Notes under the pieces: model-generated
Told to the model about the DNA's origin: nothing
Database searches by the model: none
What the model saw: only the letters and a program-made list of their open reading frames with translations
NCBI RefSeq assembly: GCF_041146795.1
Contig: NC_135185.1
Location: 25,787,529 to 25,851,528 of the forward strand
Length of the DNA stretch: 64,000 nt
Source: Maylandia zebra
Lineage: Eukaryota; Chordata; Actinopteri; Cichliformes; Cichlidae
Reading direction: 5' to 3'
Part shown: positions 51,136-62,481 of the stretch, one piece after another
Position numbering within the stretch: the stretch's first letter is position 1
Layout of the letters: every line of letters starts with the position of its first letter
Position numbers and translations under genes: made by a program

Positions 51136-53304
51136 GTTTCTGAATGCATGAAAACCTTATAAGTGTTTAAGTTATAAGTGTTATTATTTTGAAAAGTAGT
51201 CAAAATCACAGTAAATCACAAAGTTTTAATGGTCATTAAAATGTGTTCAAAATTTCAAATGATGATTCATCCCATGAATCATGACACACTGATATACCTA
51301 TATAAGCTATATGTATAGGCTAAAAGTATCGGTATTGGTTTAGTATCAGTATTACTGGCCCTATATTTACTTTATATCAGATCATACCAGAATTTCCTGT
51401 ATCAAATGCCAATAAGCCACCGTAGATTAGTTTTTCACATGGCTTACTGGATAAATGTTAAATGTAATTTCTTTTAAACACTACAAGCAGAAAATCATCA
51501 TACTTAATGGAACATGTTTGAGAAATTACTTTTATTGCTTTACTTGACACAGACTGTCACTGTATGCCTTCTTTGTAGACTAGAAATTCATTTTTTTTTA
51601 AAAACCTTTCTTCTCATCCAGAGTTATCATTTGCTGTTCCTGTAGCCAACTCCCTCACCCTCCTTTGCACTCTGCTAACTGGCAAGTTTCTGGGGGAAGA
51701 GATTGGAGGCAAACGTAAGTCACTCATGTGATAACACTACATTTGTTTGCTTTTTTTAAAATAATGAGGCCAGTCACACAACCGGTGGTATTTATCTAGA
51801 AAAGGAAAGATTCAGATGCTGATTTTGAAAGTCAGACTTTAAGCTGTTTAGAGTCATGATTAAAAAGAAAATTAACCACTCTCTAATTCAAAGGTTTTAC
51901 ATATCAGGAAGCAATAAAAATCATCTGATGCTTTGCAGTTCTTCAAATTAAGTAAATACAGTGTCGGTTGTACTAAAGAACATAGCATATTACACGCTGT
52001 CATTATTTATGTAACGTAAACTAAGCCAAATGAAGAAGGATTATGTGAAACGCTAAATACAACCTTACTTCTTCTACAGGAATTAATAGGGTATTTAGGA
52101 GCCAGATTAGTAGATTACAGATGTCATTATTCGGTGGAAAAGCATTTAGGTCAATTACCATACTTCCAGAGAGTGGACATGCCAGGAAATTAATCCCAAG
52201 GTCAGATTGTGCAATTCTCAGACAAACTTGAAAAAAAGAAAACCAAGAGCTACATCTCAGACTCTACAAGCCTCCGTTAGCATGTTAAATGTTAAAGTTT
52301 ATGACAGTTCAGTTAGAAAAAGACTGAACAAGTATGGCTTGTTTCGAAGGGTTACCAGGTCAAAGCCTCAGCTTTCTAAAAAGAACATGGCAGCAGAGCT
52401 GTGGTTTGCAAAGCTGCAGCTGAACAAACCGCAAATCTCCTGGAACAATGTCCTTTGGAGTGACGAGACCAAAATAGAAATGTTTGGTGATAATGCACAG
52501 AGTCACATTTGGCAAAAATCAAACACGGCGAATCAGCACAGACACCTCATACCAACAGTCAGCACAGTGATGGAGGGGTGATGATTTGGACTTGTTCTGC
52601 ATCCACAGGACCAGTAACTGCACCTTGCAGTCACTGTGTCAGCATCCGTAAGCCAAGGTGTTCTAGTCAAATGAGAGGCTACATGTGTGTCTGACAGCTA
52701 AAGCGTGACTTGATCCTAACCCTTGCAACACCACAGCTACAACAGAATCGCTGCAAAAGAAAAGAATAGAGGTGTTGCAATGACCCAGTCAAAGTCCAGA
52801 CGTCAACCTGAAATGCTGTGCTTAAACAAATCCCCGCTAACCTCAATGAACTGAAGCAACATTGTAAAGGTGATTGGGCCAGAATGATGTGACAGATTGA
52901 GTCATACAGAAAACGATTACTTCAAGTTATTGCTGTTAAAAATTGTTCTGCAAGCTATTGAATAATGAGTTGTACTTAATTTTTTACACACTTCGTCTGT
53001 ATTTTGGTTTAGTTTTTGTTTAATTAATAATGACACATATGTTGTTGTTCATCTGAAGTTGTGCTAAGACATGCTAACTGAACTGAAAGAGGGTGACATT
53101 TCTTTGTACCATGACCGTACCTAATTAATAAATACATTTTTTTTAACTTTAACTATCTTGATATCCTTGCCCACACATCTGTCTGCAGAGGCTGTCGTAG
53201 GAATGTTCCTCACCATGGCTGGCATCACTCTGTGTATTATAAGCTCCATTGATGATATTGACAGAGATACTGGGAATCAGAATTTGACCCAACCCGTGTA
53301 CTGA
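50269..53304 (+). CDS. tmem234: Transmembrane protein 234, 5 coding exons
   Basis: The coding exons are 50269-50281, 50483-50634, 50730-50796, 51622-51714 and 53189-53304 (TGA at 53302). All are GT-AG and phases join cleanly to 146 residues. The protein is four hydrophobic segments with little else: VELLSLLLVSVLWG near the start, LVPFLLNQSGSVVYYYTL, VPVANSLTLLCTLLTGKFLG, and VGMFLTMAGITLCIISS. The anchors LWG, TNPFLKRG, LNQSGS, LGEEIGGK and GITLCI match TMEM234, which resembles half of a drug/metabolite transporter (EamA) protein. Its transport activity, if any, is unknown to me. Exon 1 contributes only 13 coding bases. Intron 4 (1.5 kb) holds a dead Tc1 element. The gene is convergent with dcdc2b, as in human. 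Confidence 0.92.
51097..51133 (+). repeat. Poly-A run of 37 bases
   Basis: An uninterrupted A tract in tmem234 intron 3. It follows a fragment (gttgacccaaagtgctttag) related to the tail at 44424, so it is probably the 3' end of a retroposed copy. Confidence 0.85.
52070..53145 (+). mobile_element. Decayed Tc1-like transposon in tmem234 intron 4
   Basis: A frame at 52207-52581 keeps the order of a Tc1 transposase: VRKRLNKYGLF, SKKNMAAELWFAKL, NNVLWSDETKIEMFG, NTANQHRHLIPTV. The second catalytic region and the end are traceable further on (caaagtccagacgtcaacct, aaaacgattacttcaagtta) but are broken by stops. Boundaries are approximate and no terminal repeats were found. Family and age differ from the copy at 33768. 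Confidence 0.82.
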
Positions 53305-54923
53305 AGGAGATCAGGATTTAAGCCAATTCCTCTGCGCCTTCAAATAAATCCTTCGCCGTAAATGGAAAGACGGGCAATGAAGCTGGAGCAGGACTGAAGA
53401 AGACGATTTAGATTCAGAGAGCAGCTCCTGAGAGCGGCGATGCTGATGGGAGAATTGTGTCTAAACAAACTCAAGCTTCAAAAGGCCTGTCCAGAAAACT
53501 CTCACACCATGTTGAGGGGGGGAAGCGGGTTCATGGAGAGTTCACCACAGAGCTTGACTCGATTTATGACGCTCGCATAGAAAAGCGGTGGTTGTTAACT
53601 TTTACTTTTAAATGCTCCGCAGCTGACTGGCATCTGCATAGATCCTGCAGAGACCACATATAAATAAGCCCGGGGTAGATGTCAGCTTCTGGTTTAATGG
53701 GGACAGTTTGTGGTGGCTGCCTTTAGCCTGCTGTAGAGTAAGAGCAAGGCAGGAGGGGACAATGTTGTTGTATAGCTTGAGGATAAAATTTTCATCTTTC
53801 GCCTTTCCTTTTACTGTTTACTCGTAATATACTGCTTTTATTTTCCAAACTACTTTTGAGAGAAAAAGACTTTAACTGTGTAAAGAGTTCAGAAATTGGT
53901 CACATGTACAGTAATATATATGTTTATTGTCACATTTAATTGATACAAGACACTGTACAGATGACTGTTAATATTGTGCTCTGTTCCTGTGTTGTTGCTG
54001 ATATTTAATCAATAAATTCTTGGCAACACTACTGTTCCCCAACACTCATTTAGTAGTCACTCATTTTTCAGTATAGGTTTAAGATTTACCCTAAAAAATG
54101 TTTTTTTTTTCTGTACGCATAGTGAATATATTGCAGCATTGAACATCTACACAGTATCAACATAAGAATCATGCCTGTAAAACTGAATGGACAATGTCAT
54201 AAACGGGTGTACGATACAATAAACTTCAATCAGTTTTAGTTGAAGCTTGTAGAGCTTCTGATAGTGTATCCACCTGTTGTAGTGTTTGTTCTGCTTGCAC
54301 TTCTCACGCTTACATTTTCTACAATAAAACAAACATACATTAATGTTGTTATTTGGCTCATTATCACAGTTAAAGTACTACTAATTTAATCAAACATTCA
54401 TGCGATGTGAAACTGTTAGGATGCCGTGACCTCCTGATGATGGTGGTTTTGTTCTGTTGCAACCGACGGCGCATCCTGCAGGATCTCCTGTCACAGCAAC
54501 GACACTAAATCAGTGTAAAGGCAAAAGCTATCAGCAAGACGAGTTTAATGCCTTGGTTATATTGATGCCAGTAAAAACGCGATGGTGTTATAGGGTGTGA
54601 AGTTGGTAAACTTGCCTTTTCTTTTCTGTGCTCTGCGTGGCTGCTAGACAACGAAGGCCTCGACTTTGAAGACGTCTGCTTCAGCTCCTTTTGAAATGAA
54701 AGTCACAAAGATTTTGCCTCCACGTGCTGAAGTTCTGTATTTGTTCAATTGATTAATTAGCTACTCGTGGGTGTGAGTGTGTACCAGTATTTCAGCTTTG
54801 GACTCCTGCTCCTCTTCAGATAGTAATGCCTTTTAACGGCACAAGAACAAAAATGGGTAACCCTTTTAATGTGAACACGTGAATTACGATTAAATGTAAA
54901 CAACCCACCCACACGAACCGTAC
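53305..54923. other. tmem234 3' UTR and the gap between convergent genes; possible last dcdc2b exons
   Basis: An AATAAA at 54011-54016 suits the end of the tmem234 transcript. On the minus strand between about 54850 and 54500 there are further open segments that could be terminal dcdc2b exons, for example one reading EQESKAEIL before a gtacac donor. None is convincing enough to call. Confidence 0.45.
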
Positions 54924-57900
54924 CTGCTTTCCACTGTACTTGTGTGGGTGCTCCTCGTCGTCGTGCTGCTCACCCTTGATAATTTGTGCTTGTCTCTTGA
55001 GAGAAATAAATAGTGTTTTTTTTTAATGCTTTTGTTCAAAATGTGCAGCATGCATGTACTGTCCTTGTGACAGTGAATTAATAATTACTCCACATGCATG
55101 CAGGACAACTATTATTCAGTGGTATTTTTGGTTTTGCTTGTACAGGAGTGAGTGATGAGTGTTATTTCTCATATCTAACAAAACATGTTAGATATGGCAT
55201 AAAAAATGCCTACCATCTGTTTGTTCTGCAGAGGATCCTCTGGGTTAGTTAATTCCTCCTCCTCCACTATTTCTGCAGCTCTCTTTGGAAAGGAAATATG
55301 ATTAAAATTTAGATTTAATCTCACTTCTATAATATTAAGGGCAGACAAACGCGCCCACCTCAGTCATATTTTAGCATTTAATTATCTTCTATTCAATTAT
55401 GAGTCTGAAATGACGCAGAGGTGCCTGAAGCTAACCTGATCAACAGGAAGCTCTGTAGCTGTATTTTCATCCTCCTGCACCTCCTCTGCCCCTCGTACCT
55501 CTTCTCTCCTTTTCTGTGCTGAACTTTTAAATACACTGGGCTGGCCTGTCATGGGTAGATATCAAAAGTTTTTTACCACCAAAAAGTGGAGATACTCCTT
55601 AAGACTGATTGGATTTCATGAAATCCTCACCAGATCCATTGCTGAGCGGTGGTCTCGTTTGCATTCGATTCTTCCGGATCTTGACCGGCCTGGCAAAAAA
55701 CGTAGAGGTCTCATCTGCTCCCTCTCTCCTGCTCCTTTGCTGGGAAGCTTGTGGGGCTGCAGCTTCATCTCCTGTTGACTTCACCCTCCGACCGTCTGAC
55801 TGAAATTCATGGGTCACATTGAATATGTTACATAACAAACACTGAATTATATAAATACTCATAATATAGCATCATATAGTGTGAATATAAGTCAGTGGAG
55901 ACTTGTTTGTTTGTTTTACCTCTGGGGAGTCAAGGAGAGCTGAGTCACTGCATTGGTCTTCAGGCCCACTTCCTGCTTTCCTGTTCTAATGGGGAAAAAA
56001 ACAGAAGTTGTTCATAGCCTGTTAATGTTTTCTTCTGACAGCTGCCAATCAGACCTGACATTTAGGCTGGAAAATAACGATCCTAAAACTGTATTTTAAG
56101 ACATGAAAATAAAGCAAGTAACTGAATGCAGAGAGAGAGGAGGAGGATTACCTCAGCTCTCCTTAACATCCTTCTCTTCCCAGGGTAATAGCTACAAAAT
56201 GAAGAAACATAGTTATTAAAAAATGGGAGAGAGGAATGTGTGGGATATTGTTCTCTTCTTGTTTCCAGTCGTCTGATTATTATTCATGTGTTAGCACAGA
56301 CTGACACAAGCACGGGTTTTGTTTTGTTTTTTACAAAGGAACTTCCATGATTGTACCTCTCTGTAGTTTTGGAGATTAATAGCTCCACATATGGGAGTTT
56401 CTTGAACCTCTCAGTTCCCACGGCAACATAGCAGCGGCCAGTCTCCAGCTCCCCAGCTGAGGACACGGCCACTCCTTCTAGAGAACACAACCTGAAAAAC
56501 GTACAGGGGTTCGATATTTACTTTATTAGATCTTTCTGTTTGTATTTCACAGAGCTATTGGGAATGTTTTTGACCTTCTGTGTAATGGTGTCACTGACCT
56601 GCGCACCGCACCGGTCCTTAGGCTGACCTTCTCTGTGATTAGACTCAAGATCTGATCCAGGTCCTGCTGCATGCTCCGAGGAATGATGAATCGGAACGGT
56701 GGACACAGGAGGTCTCCATTTCGAAAAACGCTGAACATAATAAGAAACATCTTAATTCTTGTATGCAGATATGTGATGAAAGAGTTAAGAACTGGTAATT
56801 GTTACTACTGGTCTAAGCTGGTTGTGAAAAGATAGTTTCCCAGTGGTTTCCTTAAATGAAAGATTAGGAACAATTATTTAGCAATCAAGGAATAATGAAT
56901 GATAGTTTAATTAGCCACAGCAACGATATTAAATCTTCCTACAGTTGCATTACTTTAATGTGAAATTGATTTTGGTATAAGTCTGGGAAACGTGGATATT
57001 TGTTTTCAGGGCAAAGATTAGGGTGTTGTTGATTTTTTTCAAACTCCCCAAAAGTGTTGCTAAAGGAAATATCAGGGGAAGCCAGTAGTAGCAGTTTATT
57101 CTCTGGAGATCTTAAGGACAAAATTTCCTCTCATCCAGTAGGTGCAGAGATAATTTAATCCAAAATGAAAGCAATGGTACTGCCAGCAAACTGTATGTAA
57201 AAAATAAATAAATACATTTCTGATACTATGTATATATGCCTCCGATAAGCAGTTCTTCCAACTCACTGTATAATGCAAGGCACAGGTATATACTTCCTCC
57301 ATTTAGCTGACACATTCGGCCTCTGGATTGCTTTGACCTAGAGGGGACCAACATAAAATCAGATGCTTGCCACTGCAGAACATCAAATGCTGTCAATTTT
57401 TCATCAAGTTTCAAAATTCCCTTAACAGATTTACATCATTCCTGTCCTGCACATAAATACCACTGCATGCATATCGCCAAGAAAATCATTATCCGAAAAG
57501 TGTATTCAGCTCATATCAGCTCAAGTGCTGCAGCCATGGAAACTGACGTCACTCCAAGACTCCTCGGATGGTGCATTTAGACACGCCGTGTCTTATCTGA
57601 GGGCCCTCACCCATGTCGTCGCATAGTAATGAAATCTGGAGCCAATATCCATGTCTGCCTCTAGCTGAGCTAAATCAGTGGGCTCTGATAATCTCCTCGT
57701 TATTGTTTTTTTTTCCTTCTTTAAAGTGGCAGACGTTTAATTATTTACAATGTGTCTGAATCCAGAAGGAGGGCTCAGAATTTGAGTATTAGGCCTGCCT
57801 GAACATGTACACAGCCCTGATTACACTGGGTGGAAGCATAAAAACTTCAAACACAAACACTCAACATACGGGCACACTTCTTGTGTATCTCCACAGCAAC

Positions 57901-59097
57901 CACAATACAGACATGTAAGACTTTAAAGCCAAAGGCCCCACCTAAAAAACAAACAAACACTTATCCAAAATAGCATCTATGCACGCTTATTCTATACTCA
58001 TGTATGTTTTTTGTTCATAAAAGTAAGACTAATAGATCGCTCTACATCAGAAACACTAAGAGGTCAGTCCTGCCAGCAGGTCAGAATATAAAACAAGTAC
58101 TTGTCGTGAGTGGCTCTAAAGTGTGTGTGGCTTTGAAATCAATTTAGTGTGAATGCTAAGGGAGCTTCATTATGCCTAATCCTAGCATCCTCGTCACTGT
58201 GCACTGCCTGCCTTTCATTTTACTGAAAAGGTTGAGTTCAGCCGAAGAGAAAGGATAATTTTCTTGATGAAATCGTTTGACGTTTCAATATCCCGCTGAA
58301 ATTAATGAAGCTGTCACATGAGAGTACCCTGCAAGTTCTGAGTGACTGAGTGTTTGATGGACAGTGCAGTCATTAGCCCATTATATCCGCTAATCTACCT
58401 AACAGCCTGTGACTTCAATAGGAGGATAACAGGGGACATGCACGGCTAATACTTGCTCATAAGAATGGGTCGTCACTTTTAAAGGCGAATAAGGTTGCGT
58501 CAATAAACAAAAAATCCTGCACTCTTTTTAAATTTGACTTGGAAGGAGTTGAAATGATCAGCTTGATATGACTGTAGCCTGGTGGTGCATTCCTCTTGGT
58601 TAGGCTAGGATTAATCAGTTACAGATTCCTTAAAAGGACTGAAATGAAATGAAAGCCTACCTGGGTTTCCTCACGAGCAGTGGGTTGCTTTTTTGTTCTC
58701 ACGTTCAGGTAACTGTGCATAAAGACAAGGGATATAACGAAGAAAACCCTAACACAGTACTTGATCTGTTTTCCAGACATCAAGTATAAATAACTTCATT
58801 TTGTTGTACTCACTCGAGTTTCTTGAATCTCTCAAAGCCAGCAGCAACATACTGGGCTCCTGTCCGTAGATCCTGCAGGTCTGTGACTCGGTGGCCCTGC
58901 CTGGGGGTGTACAGAGTCCTGACGGCAAGAGGGGCACCGATGCTCTGGGTCACTTCATTCAGAAAGGCCTCCATGGTGACCACCTGTCGCTGGTTGACCA
59001 CAAACCTGCGTCCACTGTAGAAGGGGTCTCCATTCCTATACACCACCACACTCTTCACTGGAGGCAGCAGAGATGCAGCTGCAGAGCTGGCAGCCAT
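54924..59097 (-). CDS. dcdc2b: Doublecortin domain-containing protein 2B, 11 exons recognised, 3' end uncertain
   Basis: Doublecortin domains bind microtubules. Minus-strand exons in order: 59097-58814, 58712-58661, 57941-57913, 56730-56599, 56491-56357, 56191-56152, 55985-55920, 55799-55631, 55518-55436, 55282-55214, 54995-54924. Together they give 377 codons in one frame. DCX domain 1 is in exons 1-2 ([13 protein letters not shown] to [10 protein letters not shown]). DCX domain 2 is in exons 4-5 ([44 protein letters not shown]). The rest is an acidic or basic low-complexity tail with [10 protein letters not shown] and runs of E, less certain from exon 9 on. Exon 3 (29 nt) is inferred. Exon 1 also has ATGs at 59121 and 59109; 59097 (MAASS) best fits the mammalian start. 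The stop codon was not fixed. Order next to tmem234 and iqcc supports the name. Confidence 0.82.
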
Positions 59098-59167
59098 CTC
59101 TGAGTGCATATATGCATGCATGTATTCTCATTCATTGCACCTAATAATTGCATTTACTGAACCTTTT

Positions 59168-59170
<3 letters not shown>

Positions 59171-59216
<46 letters not shown>
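59171..59216. repeat. (AC)n microsatellite, 23 units
   Basis: An uninterrupted AC run about 50 bp upstream of the dcdc2b first exon. Confidence 0.95.
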
Positions 59217-59218
<2 letters not shown>

Positions 59219-60237
59219 CATTCTTTGGGTTCACACATTTCCAAAAGTCACACATTAACACAAACAAATGATCCAGCTACCACTCCAAAGTGCCAAACAA
59301 TGCTCTGTCACTCACATGCTCGGTGAAGAATTAAGAGGGAAAACTGCAGAAAAGCCAAAGGTGAAGATCAGTCTCTGCTGTTGTTGTGGTAGTGGTCTGT
59401 CTGGGCTCCCCCTCACCACGTTCTGCTCCTCTCTATCCCCTTCACATTCAAACACTCTCACACGGACACTACTCCACTGATGGCGGTGAGTATTTCCTGG
59501 TTGCCATAGCAGCGTGGCCAGCAATGACTGGCTTTGTGGGCCAAACCATCGGCAGAAACCACAACAAAAGAGACAGGCAAGAGGAGGGGAGAACGGGTGG
59601 GTCTCCTGCGCTGTAAGCTGAATCAATAAGATAACCTCTACAGGCAGGTTAAAAAAAGAAGAAAAAAAAAAGGCCAAATCCATCAAGCATAGAAGTGAGA
59701 GCAAGTGAAACAGCCAGGTGATTCTTTTTCGTAAATATTAAATATCCAAGCACAACAGAAGATCTCTCAAGGGAGTAACGAGGAAAAGTTCAGCTTTAAC
59801 TTATAAATATTTTTCTTTCCCTGGGTTCTCTATAAGGACTTAAATACCAGAGGACAACAGGTGTTTAATAGGAGATTGCTGTGAACATTTGAAGGATAAT
59901 TTCCTAATGAAATGAGTGATAGTGATAGCTCAGAAATATGAGCTCCTGGGAAGCATGCTCACCTGGACTTTAGTGAACAAAACTTCTCCATGCACAATTG
60001 TAAACCATCTAAAACTGGCACAGTTAATGCTCCAAGTGAAGCCCAAGCGGTAGACAGCACAACAAAGAAAACGTTGTAGTAAAATAGCATTTATTTTATT
60101 TATATACATGAAAATACACAATATACAGGTTTATTAACTTGTGCCAAACACGAAAAAGGTACTCAGTGCAGCAGGTTCCTGCGTACATGAAGGCATCACT
60201 CCCACATGTTTAAGTCCAGTTCATGGTAACGATGCCG
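59217..60237. other. Intergenic space between iqcc and dcdc2b
   Basis: It should contain the iqcc 3' UTR and the dcdc2b promoter, both on the minus strand. The open frames at 59312-59704 lack motifs. Confidence 0.5.
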
Positions 60238-62133
60238 TCAGGACACGCTAAGTTTATCCTTCAGCGACAAGTACTGTAGGAAAAAAGAAAGAAAACAGTC
60301 ACTAAAAGTAACATGTTCTTCTGCATGTCTGGATGAGTGCATTCTCAGTGCATGACAACACATCTATAAAAAGTGTTGCTCCACATCTTGGCAAATTTAC
60401 ACACTCTGGTGCTGAAGGGCGCCTCACGGAAGCAACGAAATGTGTTAAAGATAAATTAAAGGATTTAAATCAGCTCTCAGTGTGAGGGTAAAGGGTACCG
60501 ACAGCTAAACATGCTTCTACCTGATTTACACGCTTAATACATGGGAGAAAATGGGCCGAACCATCCAGCGTGCATGTTTGTAGCTGGGGGGTTTGGACTG
60601 TCCGTAATAAGTCACTGTTGACACTTACTGCAAAATTAACATTTGTTATCTGATTGTTGGATGTAGGCTCTAGAACGAAGGCTGCTTCTCAGACCTGCTG
60701 GATGAACTTATTTTGGGAACCAGTAAATAAATTCCACTATGGAGCAGAAGCAATTTTATTACAGCGGGAGACTGTCACTGCTGAATAAACGTAGGGAAGC
60801 ACTACATCTCTCTCTTTCTTCGCCTTACCTTTTTCCTGCTGTCAATTGCCTGCTGAAGCCAGAGCAGCTCCATGGTCAGGGTGCTTCTATGGAAACGCAG
60901 GGCCTCTGGGGTACGGGGCACCTCCTGAGTCAAGCAGTACCGATGAGAACCTGATGGAGGGATGGCGAATTCGAAACGGCTCAAAAGGTTTCACCAAATT
61001 CAGTTTTGGATTAACACATTTGAGGCTAGACAAACTGTGTAATTAATGCAGGTGAACACTGATTGCATTCTACTTTTTAAGCTTCTGTGATTCTATTTTT
61101 AGAGGCAAAAGCTACATTAGGCTTCTCTTTTATTCACAACGGGTCACCACAGCAGGTAACTACACATGTTTCATTTGGCAGAAGGAATCCCAAAGAGATT
61201 TGTTAATCCTTTTGGGAGTTACCAGCCCTTATAACTAAATTAAGGACTGTGTGAATGCATCTTCTTTGAATCTTGAAAATTGTGACTGTAAATTTCTTAA
61301 AGACTGAACAAGAGGCAATATTTTTTAAAACACCTTCTACACACGCACACAACATGGCTCCACTTTGTGTGAAACTTTAATATACCTTTATGAGACTGAG
61401 TATAGTTCATATCTAACTCAACACTGCTCCAGACAGATGACGACCCTGCTGTGCTCTCCACCACACCGCTTTGTCTTTGGCCCTCTCCTTCCCCTCTAAT
61501 AGAGCTTCTGCTGGGTAAACAGGTCTGTGAATCATCTCTCTCTGCTTCTGTCTTCTCTAGCAGGGCACAGTGATGATCTCTGTTCTCTGGTGAGAGTGCA
61601 GGGATCTGGGGAGTAGCACTGACATCTGTCTCTGGATTTAGAGGCTTAGTGGCAGGGCTGCTGGGTGGTGGACGTAGGCTGCCCTGAAAAAGCAAAAAGC
61701 AAATGCATGAGAACATTTTGTATGTGGGGTATTAAACGTCACCCTTATTCGCATAAATGCCACTTACCGTGTCTATGAACTGGGGAATAGAGATCAGCGT
61801 GTCCGTCCACTTTAAATGCGTCAGGCGCCCGTCAATCTCCTTCACGATGTCTTCAAAGTCTTCGCGTGCTTTGCAGACTTCTTTCCTTACCAGATATCCA
61901 CGCGAGCATGCCTGTGGCGAGGAAAGGAGTAATTGTAGTCTCACTATCATATGAATGCTAACTATAGCAGACGTTAGCACCTGTTTTCCTGAGAAAGCAA
62001 GAGTGGCTAGGAAGCTAAACGTAGCACAGAAAAGACACCCTGAAAAATTACTCTGCGTATAAACATGTATCATCGACAGCAGATAAATTACCTGCAAATT
62101 TACGATTGTTTTCTCCCATTTGCTTCTCTCCAT
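60238..62133 (-). CDS. iqcc: IQ motif-containing protein C, 5 exons
   Basis: The exons are 62133-62092, 61911-61768, 61683-61386, 60950-60829 and 60273-60238 (TGA at 60240-60238). Junctions are GT-AG and phases agree, giving 213 residues. A single IQ motif spans the first junction (LQACSRGYLVRKE), the usual calmodulin or light-chain binding signature. A conserved block follows (ARE-DFEDIVKEIDGRL-THLKW), then a low-complexity serine-, proline- and acid-rich middle in exon 3, and the family's C-terminal signature HRSTLTMELLWLQQAIDSRK with YLSLKDKL after it. The human protein is about twice as long because its tail and middle are larger. The role of IQCC is poorly known. It shares a 348-bp promoter region with fancm. 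Confidence 0.9.
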
Positions 62134-62481
62134 TGCTATGGTAACATGACTATGCCGCTACGGAGAGCGGGAGCGTAACTCAAAGCTTTTATTTACTTCC
62201 TGTGCCAAATCTAAAAAATAAAAGGTTGCCCTTGTAAGATATAACAACATATTTACATATTTTCAGATTAACCTTTCATATATGGTCATAAGTGTAATTT
62301 TGTACAGTTTACAAATATATGAACCATAAATAGTTGTGTAAAATAATTTTTCTCAACGTGAAGTGATTTATTTTGGAAAACGTCGGCGGAAATGACCGGG
62401 TGTTTGTGTTCTAGACGGTCTTCTTGCAATGTTGCTGCTCTTCACATGGCGTTTTCCCCTTAAAGTTTTTCGCCGCCGGTA
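62134..62481. promoter_or_regulatory. Bidirectional promoter region between iqcc and fancm
   Basis: The two start codons face away from each other, 348 bp apart, with nothing else between them. CpGs cluster at both edges (62150-62176 and 62378-62479), and the middle is AT-rich. No TATA box is evident beside either gene. A ggaaatgaccggg string near 62388 could be an ETS-type site. Confidence 0.6.

Noticed and set aside
59312-59704. 130-codon minus-strand frame upstream of dcdc2b
   Set aside because: No domain, no matching splice sites into dcdc2b or iqcc; chance frame.
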